In this document: positions 11,801-25,559 of the stretch, in pieces
Layout: the number at the start of each line of letters is the position of its first letter
Position numbering within the stretch: position 1 is the first letter of the stretch
NCBI GenBank assembly: GCA_033439795.1
Contig: JAUTDP010000012.1
Span: forward strand, 372,001-436,000
Origin: Sordaria brevicollis
Lineage: Eukaryota > Ascomycota > Sordariomycetes > Sordariales > Sordariaceae
Reading direction: 5' to 3'
Length of the DNA: 64,000 nt
Notes under the pieces: model-generated
What the model was told of the DNA's origin: nothing
Database searches by the model: none
What the model saw: only the letters and a program-made list of their open reading frames with translations
Translations under genes and position numbers: made by a program

Positions 11801-13259
11801 GATTTTATTATTTAAAATTATTAATTTTAGGGTTTAATATTTTAGTATTTGAACCGCTACTATTATAATTGTAATAAGAATAAAAACTTTATTTCTACTT
11901 AAAAATTCGAAGAATTTTAACGCCGTTAAAAAATTTAATTAATTAGAAGTAATATATTTAATCCCTATATAATTACTAGAGTAGAAATCGAAGTAAAAAA
12001 AAAATAAGAGTAATAATAACTATAATAATTATAATAACCTTAATAACCCTAAATACTACCCTAAGGTCCCCGCCGGCGTCCTATTCTTTTTAGTCGTCGA
12101 AATTCCTAACCCCTTCCCTAATTTACTATTTTTAGTCTAGAATTCGTCCTTAATATATTAATAGTATAGAATTTTAAAGGATAATTATATCGAAATTAAC
12201 TTCGTCTCCAATAACCGGCTATCTAATTCTAACGTTCTTTTAATAATATCCGTAAACGGCGCCGTCTTTATCTTTTTTAATAATAACGATAAAATTAAGC
12301 CCAATATAATTAAAGGGTATATTAACGGGTTGAAATTAATACGCAATTCGTTAAACTTAATTTCGAGAATTAGGAAACCCTATTATAAAATTTTTATAAT
12401 AATAAATAGATTATCCGTATTAATATTATTTAATAGGGTAAGGATAATATAGATTATTTATTACCGGTAGTCCGCCCTATTTAAAAATAACGCCCGTAAC
12501 CTCCCTATAATGATTTAAATTAATTACGACCTAAAACGTATCGATTTAAAGAATATAAGCCAAAATATAAATCGATTCGGGATAAAGTTATCTAAATAAT
12601 AATAAATACGCCTAAAATTTTAAAAAGAGGTAAATATTCCTAAATAAATCTTCCGTTATTATTATTATTATTATCGTTATTATTATTATTTAATTTTATT
12701 TAATAGGATAATAAAGAGATTACTATTACGCGTACTTAATAATTAGAAATCTAGCGCGATTACCGTTAATAGAAACGGAAAAACGAATTTATTTCCCTAA
12801 TACCCTTATTAATTACCCTTATTATTCGTTAATACCTAAATCTTTAAAAAACCGTTACGGACCCTTCCTATTTTTAATAACTATTTCGATACAATATTTA
12901 TAACCTCCTTCGCCACCCTAATAACCGGTTACTAAATATATTAAATAGCCGTATTATATATATTATTTATATTTCCCTCCTATATACCAATATTTAATAT
13001 TAAACTAAAATTTGCCGATAATACTATTAAGAATAACTTCGGTCCGAATTTATCGACGATAATAATTATTAAAAATATAATATATATTTCGATTATCGAA
13101 AGTTAATTAAAATCTATTATAAATATTATTTATTATAACTTCGTATAGATTTTACCGACCCTTAATATTATAGTAAATAGGATATTTATTATCGATATTA
13201 AAAGCGGCGCCGACGTAATAATTTTTCCCAAAGAGACGATTACCCTATACTTTTAATTA
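8894..13259. repeat. Unassigned RIP-mutated sequence
   Basis: About 4.4 kb with the same RIP composition. I found no motif strong enough to name an element. Some frames look faintly coding on the + strand (about 12050-12500), but their stop density is not clearly better than chance. It may be the leader or 5' flank of the Helitron-type element, or one or more other dead elements. Confidence 0.5.
10271..10850. repeat. Pair of degenerate direct repeats in RIP sequence
   Basis: The stretch starting near 10283 (CGATCGTTCGCTACC, then ACGGAATTAGCGCCCGGCC) recurs starting near 10665 (CCGTTCGCTACTACC, then ACGGAATCGGCGCCCGGCC). The likeness runs on into the following AT/C-rich part to a CGACC motif at about 10439 and 10827. 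Spacing is about 385 bp. Differences are mostly C/T and G/A, as RIP would produce. It could be a tandem duplication inside one element or two solo copies. Confidence 0.55.
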
Positions 13260-15889
13260 ATAATAAAAATAAATTATATTTTATATACCCTTCTTATAAC
13301 TAATTACGCTACTCTTCTAATCGTAACTAAGATATTAGATTTTGTATTATTTATTTTTATAATAGTCCTAATTATAATATCCGCGACGAGCTTAAAATTT
13401 ACCTTTATTATAAGAAATAGTATTCCTACGGCGAATTCTTTAACCGTCAAAATATTAAGCGCAATTATTATATAATATACTAGCGCTAGGTTAATAAAAA
13501 TATTCCCAACGATAATACTAACGAAGACGAATATTATATTTATAATTTTATTAATAATAATAATAATTTTATCGAGGAGTATAATATTTATAATCCAATT
13601 AGGCTCCCTCCCGTTAAAAGAAGAAACCTTACCGATAATAATCCTTTTTAGGATTTAAATACTACCTTCGATATTAATAATTTTATTTATAATTATAATA
13701 CCCTCGAAACCCTTAAGCCTTAATTAGAGCCCTAATTACTAAAAAGAAAATAATTACCCGGAAAAAGAGCGGCGCGTCCTTTACGCGATAGAACGCTAGG
13801 ATTACATTTTCTTAGTTTAGAGGGTATTATATTTAATAAGAATCTAATTTTTAATAGGGATATAATTATACGCGCTATTCCTAATTTCGATTATTAATTT
13901 AATACTAATTTCTATAAAGCCTTCGATTAAATTACTATAATAAAATACGACTATTATTAGGAAAAGTAGTTTATTATTATAATTAATTAAAAAAATATAT
14001 ACGACCGATATCGTTATATTAATACTAATATATAACCTAATAATCCTTTTCTATTTAGTACCGAGAATATAATAGATTTAGGAACGTTCCCCCTAAATTA
14101 CCCGGTATCCCGATTACTAAAGTTCAATTATATAGAGGAAATATTAATCTCCCTAATTTATATTTTTATTAATAAATTTACTATTATTCCCCTCTTCTAT
14201 TAATTTCTTTTTACTTATTTACTTTTTTAAATATTTATAAATTCAGTAGTCGGTAACGTAAGTATAAGGGCTATTGTATTAATTTTATTCGCAATATTAC
14301 TTATATCTACCGTTAATTCCTAAAAATCCCCTAAGAAATTAATATTATATTAGTTAAATTATATAATATTCGTAATTAGCTATACGTTATCAATTATATT
14401 CGACGTAATTTTTAAATTAATCGATAGAAAATTGAAATATAACTTCGTTTTTTAAAGGAGAATTACCTAGGCTTTATCGATATTAAGGTCGATCCGGCCA
14501 AATTTGTAGTATTACTTTAAAATAATAATATTTTTAACGATATTGCCGTTATTAACGCCGACGATATTAATATTAAAGAGTTTAATAAAGAAGATTAAAT
14601 ACGGTTTAAAGAAATTATAGAAGAGGCCGACGAAATCGAGGTCTTTATAGCTCCAAATATTATAGTTAATTAAATTAATAATATTAATTAATTGAGGGTT
14701 CAATTACGCGGCGACCTAATACCAAATCCCAATTTTATACTTATTTAATAAAGACTACTATTAAATTTAATTCCGGCTCTAATTCCGGTATTACTAGTTC
14801 TAGTATTACTAATTACAGTATTATTAATTATAGTATTATTAACTCCAATTATTCCCGGTCCGGCTATTTAAGGATTAACCCCCCCTCCTTATTCCCTTAT
14901 TCCCAATTTAAGTATTTATATTAATCCTTATTATATTCGATAAAGCCCCCTTTATAATTAACTTATTAACGAATTTTAATATAATTAACCGATTCTTTTA
15001 TAGGTATTCCCTACCTTATTTCCTTATAATTAAACCGATTATTTTATACTTCGATTAAAGAATATTTAATTTAATAAATAGATTTGGTATGCTATACGCT
15101 AATACAATAGCTGCTTTATTTAATACGACCGCTTTTATTATATTATATTCAATTCTATAATAAGAGGGTAAATTAATAATAAAAATGCATTCTACCTCAA
15201 TTACCCTAAATTTAACCGTAATATATTCGTTAACCCCGAAATTATTTAAGAATATTTCGATACCCGTAGCGAAGAATTTATTACCTTTTTAAATTCCGTT
15301 ATTTAATATTCAAAGGTTTTACGTAGTATTTACGGTTATTAAATCTAGAAATCTCGAGATTTATTAATATATATTAATTTCTTAGGTATATTAATTATAT
15401 TTATAATATTTAATATTATTAATAATTATTAGCGCGACCTTACTAAATATATACCCAAATTTAACGAATAGTTAATATTTAATAATAAATAACGTAAAAC
15501 CATTTCGAAAGAGAATATCCTTAATAACCTTTATATTACTACATACTATTTCTAGAAGCGATTTGAATTATTTAAAGAGTATTATTTAATTTTAAAGTTT
15601 AAATTCGATAACTTTTAATAGCGTTTAGAATTTTAAATTCGCGGTATTAATTATATTTATAATATTTATTAAATTAATAATATCGAAGCTCCCAATTTAA
15701 TAAATTTAAAAGTACACCGTTAATTTATTTAATTATAGGGTTACTATATTACGGTTTATAATTTAGTATTATACTAGGTTAAATAATTATCCGAAGTATA
15801 TTATAGCCTAGATAAAAACCCGGAGGGATTACTACTTTAATTCCACTATTAATTTCGACGTCCGGCTAATAATATTCTATCCCAGGCCG
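13260..15889 (+). pseudogene. Helitron-type Rep/helicase gene, N-terminal part (RIP-dead)
   Basis: Coding remnant on the + strand with many TAA/TAG codons where Gln or Trp would be expected. At 14039-14160 it reads NNPFLFSTENIIDLGTFP and continues to IEEILISLIYIFIN. This resembles the segment of Helitron proteins with a ..P.L.VEEMLIARV core. At about 15590-15690 it reads EFQIRGINYIYNIY; Helitron Rep proteins have a His-x-His (HUH) motif at this point, and CAY to TAY changes by RIP would give the Tyr-Ile-Tyr seen at 15652-15660. The frame stops at 15889, where the LTR element is inserted, and the gene resumes at 27361. Family assignment rests on motif memory, not on a search. Confidence 0.7.
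14787..14846 (+). repeat. Four tandem 15-bp units inside the Helitron remnant
   Basis: Units of 15 bp at 14787, 14802, 14817 and 14832 (AGTATTACTAATTAC type) read in frame as Ser-Ile-Thr/Ile-Asn-Tyr/Ser repeats. This is a low-complexity linker in the coding remnant rather than a separate element. Confidence 0.75.
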
Positions 15890-15894
15890 AAAAC
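15890..15894. repeat. Target-site duplication, left copy (AAAAC)
   Basis: AAAAC directly before the 5' LTR is identical to AAAAC at 27356-27360 directly after the 3' LTR. Five-base duplications are usual for Ty3/gypsy integration. It shows that the flanks were contiguous before insertion. Confidence 0.9.
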
Positions 15895-16200
15895 TGTGAA
15901 GGGAAGAAGGGAATGGGTTGAGACGAGCCACGATTCGATATCAAGTCGGTCGTAGATTCACCTTCTTCTTTAGGTACTATAAGAGTCGAGCTACGATTCG
16001 ATATTAAATCGGTCGTAAATTTACCTTCTTCTTTAAGTATTATAAGAGTCGGGTTAAGGACAACCCGAATTAACTCCTATATATAAATAAATAACCGAGA
16101 GGTCGAGCTTTAACTCGATCTCTCTCCTAAATTAATTATCGTATTCTATAATTATTTAATCTATTAAAAACTTTACGTTATAAATTTATACTATTTAATA
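15895..16200 (+). repeat. 5' LTR (306 bp)
   Basis: Begins TGTGAAGG and ends ATTTAATA, with the usual terminal CA probably mutated to TA by RIP. Aligned to 27050-27355, the two copies differ almost only by C/T and G/A changes. Two tandem 63-bp units lie at 15925-15987 and 15988-16050. The outer (left) end retains CA and TG, while the inner (right) end has lost them. Confidence 0.93.
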
Positions 16201-19139
16201 AATAATATTTAATAATAATTTTAACTATTAATATTCTTCCTTTTTTTTAAAAACTTCGTAACGGACAATTTAACCCGAAGAGTCTTTTAACGCTTTAATT
16301 TAATTCCGCTTCGCGTCGTTATTATTTTTTATCCTATTTTATTAATTATCAATACCTATATTCGACCCTAGAAACCTTATAATTTAATAAGACCTTCGGT
16401 ACGTATTGGACTTTATTTACGCAAATCCGGTAACGCTATAATATTAAATCGCGTTAAGTAATTCAAAAAGACGATTCAAAGCGGTTATTAACTCCTTACT
16501 ATAACCTTTAAATACCGAATTAATATTATTAACGTCGATTCGAATTACGAAACAATTAACGGTATTACCCTTATATTTAATTTATTAGGATTTAAATTAT
16601 TATATCCCTAAAAGCTTTTTTAAATAAACCGTTAAATTTACCCAAAATAATTAATCCTTTATTATATTTCCTTAAATCGAATAATTCGTTCCGCCTATAC
16701 TTAATATTTAAAATTCTCTTAATTAATTCGATAATTAAAACGATTTATTTTCCTAAAATAATAATAATAATATAGAACCCAATTATAAATTTAATAATTA
16801 CCCCGTTTTCTTTTATTATAACGTTTTAGACCCTAAATACGTATAAAATTAAATATTATATACGAAATATATAATTATTATAAATTTATAATACTTATTT
16901 ATATTAAACTCCGGTTTATATTACTTTTATAATCCGTTACTTTCTTTAAATAAAATAAACGTTTCCGCTCTTAAAAGCGAAATAAATACCGGTTTAAAAA
17001 CCAATAAAAATAACCCTTATACCGCTTTAAATAATAAATCCGTACCTAATTTACTATAAATAATTGAAATTTAATTAAAGAAATATCGAATTTTATCTCC
17101 TTTAAAAGCTTAACGTTCTTTTACCGACGTTAATTACTAAATTAAAACCCGAACCGAATTAAAAAGATATTAAACTTCGTTTCCTACGGGAAATCGTCGT
17201 TTTTTTATTAATATTAATTTTTAAATTAACGCCTAACCCGAATCGGAGAGGTATTTAACCTCGTCTCTTATAAAAATTCAACGTTATTTTACTATAATTA
17301 ATCGTAAAATTAATATTAAACCCGAATTTAAAGCCTAGCCCGAATTGGAGAAGCGTAATTAAACTACCGCCGCTATTAATACTTCGAATATTAAAATCCG
17401 CCCCGAAGTAAAAAAATATTAATATATCGAATCTAAATTCGTCCTTAATATAACCCTTAAATTAAAGGATATTTTATATCCGTAATTACCCGGCTTTATT
17501 AAATTACGAATTAAATATTAAAATAAAACGTATTATATAATAATATAAAAGATTTAATCCCTAATATATTTATTTCGGGAACCCTCCTATATATTATAAT
17601 TATTATTAATATATACCCTACCTCGAATTAATATAAATAACGAAAAATTCTTAAACGCCCTTAATATACCAGTTACGGTATAATTTAATCCAAACCTATA
17701 GGGGGTATTTACCTAATTTTTTATATTAATAGAAAATTTTTAAAATTATATAAAAGATTTTAAGGCTTATTATAGGCCGCGGCCAATTTAAAACAATCCG
17801 TTTCTTATATAAATTAATATTCCTTCCCCTCCTTTATTAATTTAAATTGGTAATTATATATAACAGGAACCCTAACCGCTAAATTCTCCTTTATTTTAAA
17901 AGGATTAAACTACTAATTCGTTCGGCCTAAGCCTAATCGAAAAACTTTATCGGGAAGGTAATTTTAAAAATAAATTAATAAAAAATACCGGTTTAAATTT
18001 TTAAATAATTGTAAAATCGATTACGGATAATAAAAATGCTATTTAATACCGAAATTAATCCGTTATAAAGCCGCTTTTCCTTTAAAATAATTTTCGTCTT
18101 TAATTTAAATTTTATAAAATAAAGCCTAATAAATCGAAAAATAAAAGTAAAGAAAGAACTAACGTAATAAAGAATTTAAAAAAAAGGATAAAAAATTAAT
18201 ATAAAATCACTTTTACCCTATCCCTACCTTATTAAATTAATAAAAGAAAGGAAAAAATTCTATCCTAATTTCGTAACCCCTTTCGAAATTTTTTTCCTCC
18301 TTTAATTAATTTAATATATTCTCCTAATAATTATTTACTAGATATAATATTAAAAATTTCTTATAATAATTATTAATAATTAATTTAAAACCTATTAAAC
18401 GCTCTAATTTAACCGAATTAATTACGATTTTAAATATTTTAAAAGCTATTATTAAGCTTAATAATTTTCCTATTGAAAATAATTAATTAAATCCCTAAAT
18501 TTATAAAACCTTTAATTAATACCGTTTAAATTATATTTAAATAGGATATAAAATAACCCAATTTAAATTTCGACCCTAAAATAAAATTTTTTAACCCTAC
18601 GTCCTATATAAACCCCTATAATTAAGGTAGTAGTAATTCCCAATTTTAAGGACGCGATTAAATTTAAAGTTAAAATTAAAAGGAAAATTAATTTTAAAAT
18701 TAATTTACTAATTAAGGCTAAAATAGAAATTAATAAAATTAATTTAACGGAGCCGAATTTATTATTATAATCTAAATTATAATAATAACGACCGCTAATA
18801 ATAATATTTAAACCCTAAACTAAATCGCTATTAAATTCGCCGCCAATTTTAATAGCGCTTTTAACCACGATAATCTTAACGGAAATTTCTAAAGATAAAA
18901 AATTAAATAGGCCGGTTTTTTTTATTCCGATATATTTAAATTTAAATATTAAAATTATAAATACTATACGTATAAAAGGGATATTTATTATAAATCGGTT
19001 TATCTATTCTTTAAATTTATTATATTAAATATTATAACCCCGGCCTACATTAAATATTTATACCTCAATTTTAATAAATTATTCTATAAAATAGCCAAAA
19101 TTTAATAAATAGCCCAATTAAATCCCTAATAGCGAATAG
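16201..19139. other. Long leader-side region of the LTR element
   Basis: About 2.9 kb between the 5' LTR and the first readable gag-like stretch. The primer-binding site should lie directly after 16200 but is too altered to identify a tRNA. Scattered coding-like traces occur, but no domain can be named. Confidence 0.4.
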
Positions 19140-19990
19140 CCTATAAAGTCGATCTAAATACTTAGAAGGCTACTTTAATTACCCGTTTTAAACCGATAAG
19201 AAGTTAAATCCTAATTAAATTCGATTTTATTAAATATTTATACAAAAATTATATTACTAATAAACCAATTCGCATTACGGCTTTCTAAATCTTATATTAA
19301 AACCGCAAATTTAAAAATAATAACGCCCTCAATATTAATTCTTATATTTAATTCGCTATTTACCTTAGCTTATATTAATTAATTTAAGAACCGTCCTATA
19401 ATATATTAATTAATAACTTTATTAAATATATTGAATAAAAAGCCGAAACCTATCGATTTAATTTAATTAATAATTTCGGCGGTTATAATATTGACTTTAA
19501 TACTCGTTTTATAAAAACTAAATTAAAAAAAAAATTTACCTTACTCGAAAATATTCGTTTAATTCTACCCGCCCCTAAAATTTAATATTTATTTATTAAC
19601 GGTTTTTACTACGTTATAGCCGAATTAAATTATTAATAAATTGCCCCAACCTTTATAAATACTATTATATATAGCTACGGCCTAAATTACCCGCCCTATA
19701 ATTTAAACTACCGTTTTAATCGTTAGGGCAAATAGAAGTAGGATTTCGTTAATAAATCTAACTATTAGAAAGCTTATAATAAAAATAAATTTTAGAAAAA
19801 GGGAAATAAAAAATTATTTTAAATTCGCCGCTTATATAAACGTCTTTACCGCTATTAAATTAAACCTAGCGTACGCCGCTCCAATAGTACTTTTTTAACC
19901 GATAAAGAATATAAAATTACTATTAATATAAATAACGAATCCGACGAAGAAATCCGTTAATTTTATATTTAAAATTTTAAAAAATATAAT
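19140..19990 (+). pseudogene. gag-like remnant of the LTR element
   Basis: A + strand frame that stays coding-like apart from TAA/TAG at presumed Gln/Trp positions. It reads KVDLNT, stop, KATLITRFKPIRS near 19147 and NNFIKYIE, stop, KAETYRFNLINNF near 19410-19480. The size, the place before the protease and the charged, helical character fit a gag capsid. The following stretch (about 19820-19890) may be a degraded zinc knuckle: Arg/Tyr occupy places where Cys/His would be expected. The assignment depends mostly on position. Confidence 0.55.
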
Positions 19991-20339
19991 TATTATTTTA
20001 ATTCTAATAAGGAGGAAACTTTTATATTTATTAACGCCGGCGCTACATTTACGTTTTATTATATAATTAATAAATATAATTAATCTTTAATTTACTTCGT
20101 ATTTTCTAATAATTTAAAACGAACTATATATAAAAAATACTATTAACGATTTAAAATTCGTCGCCGTATATTTTAATACGCCCTAAATAATAATTATTAT
20201 AGCCCTAAATTAAAATTATAACCTACCTAACCGAACGCCGCCGTAATAATAATAATAAACCCTAAGCTAATTAACCCCAACCTCCCTATAATTAACGTTA
20301 AACCGATACCCCTTAAAATCGAAGGAGCGTTATATATTT

Positions 20340-23300
20340 TCTTTTAAATTATAATCCAATTTACTAAATTCGGCCCCGAATATATAATTTATATCGATAT
20401 AGGCTATTCTAATATCCTTATCGACCGAAACTTCCTTTAAGGAAGCGTTAACGTCGAATTCAATAATTTAATCGAAAAGAATTTCGATATTATAAGAGGC
20501 AATATAATTTTAAAATAATAAATAAATTTCGATTTATTTATAATAAGAATAATAAATAATAAAGTAATTCGAATTAAATTCTATATTAAAACCTAAATTA
20601 TTAATAAATTCCCGGCTAAACTCTTATTCGGCACGTTCTAAACCGTCCCGAACGCGGTTTTAATCGATTTTAAATTTAATATAATAAAGGTCGATTTATA
20701 TTGTAATATAATTATTAAAACCTATAATAGAATAAAATTAATTACTTATAAAATTATAATTAATTATAATATAATAATTCTATTATATTATAAAATGCGA
20801 ATACTTATAAACTACGCTTACTTTAATATTATTATATTAATTAATATACTAAAAGATTTTATATTCGTATTTTAAAATAAATATATCCGCAATTATATCT
20901 TCGATGTAAATATAATTAAATTTATTTTAATAATAAACCCAAACCCAACCCCGATATAATTTTATAAAAATTAATAATTCGGAACGATTCGGGATATTAA
21001 TTTCGATAAATATAAATCGATTTCTTTTAATTAGGCTTAAATTATATTAACCGTCGTAAATAAGGAAATTGGAAAGGAATTTAATTATATAAAAGAATTA
21101 AAGAGAATAACCCTTATATTGGACTTAAAAATTAATAGGGCGGTAAAGGAAATTACTAAATTAATTCCTAAAAATAAACCTTTAATAAAGGATAATTCGC
21201 TCTACTTAATAAAATAAACCCAAATTAGGATTCTATTTTTAAGAATTAGCAAAATTAAGAATATCCCCGAAATTAAATTTAATTTTAACGTTATAATTTA
21301 TATAAAGGATCCAACCTTTACCGAAAAAATTAAAATAATAATTAATAAATATAACGTTTATAACGGTACCGGTATTATCATTATCGACGAAAACGAAATA
21401 CTACGCGTCGATTTAATCGACGGCTAATACCGTAAAAAAGTCGTATTTCGCTTATATTAATTTAATTTAAAGGATATAAAAATTTTAAATAAAACGTTTA
21501 ATAAAATATATAAAAACGGAAAATTAAAATAAATAAAGCGTCCTACCCCTTTTAAATACCTTTATTTTATAATTTAAAAAACGGTAAATAATAAACGTAA
21601 AATAAAAATCGTTATTAATTAATAATTTATTAATAAAATTATTATTAACGATTCTTACCCTTTACTAATTTAAAATTCTATTATCGTCCGTATACAAAGT
21701 AAACGCTTTATTAATATTTTCGATAATTTAACCTTTTTCTACCAATTCCTTATTTATCCCTATTATTATAATAAAATAATCCTAATTAGTTTTAAAAGTT
21801 TAGAAAAGTTAAATATCGCTTTAATAAATTATAAGAATTTATTATCTTACGTTTAAAAATTTATAAATAAACGATTCTACTCTTATTAAACTTTTATAAT
21901 AATTTATATCGATAATATTATTATTTTTAACGATATAGCCGAAGAATATTTCGCCTATATTAAAATAATCCTAAAACTATTTAAAAAAATTAATTTAAAT
22001 ATTATAACGAAGAAATTATTCGTAATTTACCTATTAATTCGTCTTTTAAATTATAAAATATTAATATTCGGCCTAATAATAATTGAAGATCGAATTACTA
22101 CGATCCGGGATATTAAAATACTTACCGATTTAATTAACTTTAAATACTATATCGGTATTAATAATTTCTTTAAAAAATTTATACCCTAATTTATTTAAAA
22201 GGTAAAACCGTTTAAAGACCGTAAAACCGCGTTTATAACGTAAACCAAAGCGGAAAAGAGGATATTAAAGAATAAAAATTAACCCGTCCGCTAGAAATTT
22301 ACAAAAACGGTTACTTTTAAACTTATTTAATAAAAGAAAAAAGCTTTTAAAATTTTATAAAATTAATTCTATAAAAAATAAATCCTTTTTTATTATTATT
22401 TAGGCCGTTAAACGTTTTATAAAATTAACGTATTATTCGAATTTAATTTCGGTTTAATTATTTTCTATTTAAAAAATAATTTTTAAAACGGTAAATTTTT
22501 CCTTATTACAAATATTAAATTAATTATATTTTATAATAAACGGCTTTCGAACGTTAAGAAACGGTATTAACCTATAGAATTCGAAATCGCTTATTTCGTA
22601 TAAATTTATAAAATAATAAAGTAAATTATTTAATTATATTATAAATTAATAATTATTTTTACCGATTATAAAGTAATTATTAATATTATTTACTAAATTA
22701 CTTTAAAAATAATAAACCTAATTAAATTTAATCTAAAATTAATTACAGTTTTAATTTACTTATTCTAATTCGATTTCGATATATAATATATCCTTAATAA
22801 AATTAACGTAGTCCTAAATACCTTATTTTGGTTATTATTTAAAGTACCCTACCCCGATTTAAAGGTTAGCGAATTAAATAATATATAAAAAAATTCCGTA
22901 TATTTAATTTATATTTAAATAATGGACGAAATTAAAGCGGATTTCGTTAAAAATTATATAAAAAACGTTTATTATTCCCGGGTTATAAAAAAATTAAAAT
23001 TCTACGCCGAAAAAAATACGTATTATAATTTCCCTAAAGATTAATATTTTAAATATTAACTTTTTAAGGATAGCTTACTATATTATAAAGCGTATAACGG
23101 CGCGATTTAATTATATATACCGTATAATTATTTTAAATCGATTTTTAAAATAATTTATAATAATAAATATTACTTCGGCCCGTCCCGAATAACGAAAGAA
23201 TTAAAAGGTTTATTAATCTTATAGTTATCGCGCTAATTTAGGACGTACGTTTCCTATTACTTTAAATATAATAAATTAAAAATAAATTATAAAACGATTC

Positions 23301-24440
23301 CTAATTAACTCTAATTTATAATCCTTAAATTAATTCTATACTATATAATTTATATCGATTTTATAATAAATTTATTTAAATAACCTTACGTATCGACGAT
23401 ATAAGGAGGAAAAAATTTCGATTCGTTTATAACGGTCGTTTACGCTTTTAATAAAAAGGTTATCCTAATTTTAAAGAAAATAATATATTTAACGAAAGAT
23501 TAAATAAAGAAATTCGTAATAATATTATTATTTTATAATTAAAGTTTATTCTGCGTAATAATTAGCGATCGAAATTCAAAATTCCTATCCGAAATTTAAA
23601 AAATTATATTCGATAAATTAAATTATAAATTAATATATATTACGGTATAATATTCCTAAACTAACGGAAAAAACGAAAAAAAAAATTAAAAAATAGAATT
23701 CGCTATTAAATACTATACCGCTAAGAATTTCAATATACTTTAACCTAATATTTTACTAACGCTCTAATATAATATAAATAATTCTTTATCTACCCTATTA
23801 AATTTAATCCTAAACGAATTAATACTCGGTTTTAAGCTTAATATTACTTTAAATTTTATTAAATTATAAAATTTAAAAGATTATAACCTTAAAGTAATAT
23901 AAAAATTATATAATTAAAAAGCTAATAACGCTTTAAATTAGGCCGCTATAAAATATAAATTCCTATATAATAAATTATACCGGCCTTTATCCTTTAAAAT
24001 CGGAAATAAAATAATAATTTAACTTTATAAAAAGTATAACCCTATAAACGAACCTTTATAAAAATTCGGTTAATAGCGAATCGGCCTTTTTAAAATAGTA
24101 TATAAAATTAATAATTTAATTTATAAATTCGATATACCGAAAATGTAAAAGATTTATAAAGTAATTTCTTTAATATATTTTTACAAATACTTTAAAGGCG
24201 AAGACTTATTTAATAAAAAAGGGAACGATAAATTAAATCGCGTATTTATTAAAAAAAATAATAACTAATTCCACTCTTACGAAATAAAACGATTATTAAA
24301 ACGGCGAATAATTTAAATAAAGAATAGATTATATATCGATTATAAAGTAAAATAAAAAAATTATAATTACGAATTAAATATTTAGAAACCCTATAATATA
24401 ATTAAAAAAAAAGGCTTTATAGAAAATAATTAGTAATTAA
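20340..24440 (+). pseudogene. pol remnant: protease, RT, RNase H, integrase, chromodomain
   Basis: Protease: IDIGYSNILIDRNFL at about 20393-20437, where retroviral-type proteases have Asp-Thr/Ser-Gly. Reverse transcriptase: coding trace from about 21600 through FFYQFLIYP (near 21736) to YIDNIIIF at 21905-21928. The family's YxDD reads Tyr-Ile-Asp-Asn here, a catalytic Asp-to-Asn change explained by one G-to-A RIP mutation. Thumb/connection: YYIGINNFFKKFIP near 22147. RNase H: FNFGLIIFYLKNNF near 22440. Integrase: first Asp at 23357-23359, second in SDRNSKFLSE at 23564-23593, then TNGKNE near 23660. A GPF-like segment (RIGLFKIVYKINN) lies near 24075. Chromodomain: YEIKRLLKRRII near 24278 to KPYNI near 24390. 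There are many in-frame stops throughout. Confidence 0.88.
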
Positions 24441-25559
24441 TTAAGGAATATAAAGCGTAGCTCCCTATTTAGCTTAACGAATTAAAAAAACCCGAGGAAC
24501 CGGATTTAATTATATTAATTTATAGTATTTAAATAATATATTACTTAAAAAGGAAACCGGATATACCTTCCCTCCCTAAATCTAATTCGTTCTAAATTAA
24601 TAAAGTAATTAAGTATTAATTATTTACTATATATAAACCGCAACGCAATTCGCCCTATAATATTTAACGCGTATAAATTAACTTTCGGTTAAATTTCTTC
24701 CTATTTTTAAATACTTTAATTAAATTATATAATTAAAATAAATTTACAATCTGGAATTAATTATTATAATAATTACTATAAACGATTTAATTATACTAAA
24801 TTAAAGTAAATTAGTACGCTCGCACCGCTTTACCGCTTATATATATAATAATAATCCTATTATTTTTAATTTTCCTATTTCTAATATTATAAAAGCGATT
24901 CGTAAAATATAAAATTAAAAAAATTAGTACGTCCTAAATTAAATTAATTATATTCTGGGCAAACCGAACTAAAATTCGAATATTTTTAAACGTTTATAAT
25001 TTAATTAGAATAAAATATTTCGTAACTTTTATAACGATAATAGAAAGCGAACCGAGGTAATTTTAATTACTTACGTAATTAATAGCTTTTAAATCTTATA
25101 AATAAAATACTATAAAAAGATTATTAAATTCTTAAGCGCAATTAAAAATAGAGCCTACTCTATAAAAATTATAGGAAATTTACCTTATAAACTAAATATT
25201 ACTATTTAGATTATAATAATTATAATATATTAAATTATAAAATCGTTAAAGTCCTTCCGTAAATAAAATAAACGGAATAAGAAAACCGGTATAGAAATTT
25301 ATAAAATACTTTTCTATATACACTAATATAAAACGAACTTTAAATTAACTTAATACGAATAAAACGTTAAAATATCTAAAAATTATAAATAATACACTAA
25401 ATTTCTTTTAAATTTCGTTTTAGAAAAATACGTTTAAATATATTAATTCGACGCCAATTTCAATACTAATATTATTACTAAAAAAAATGTAAATAATAAA
25501 ACTTTCGCTATTATATAAAAGTACCTTACCTACTAAAATTCTAAATTCTAAATTAAATA

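Noticed and set aside
12300..12620. Possible LINE-type RNase H trace in the unassigned RIP part
   Set aside because: The likeness was vague and stop density is near chance; not enough to name an element.
14512..14703. Minus-strand open frame of 63 codons in the RIP block
   Set aside because: It lies antisense to the Helitron-type remnant and consists of AT-rich codons; long T/A-rich frames are expected by chance here.
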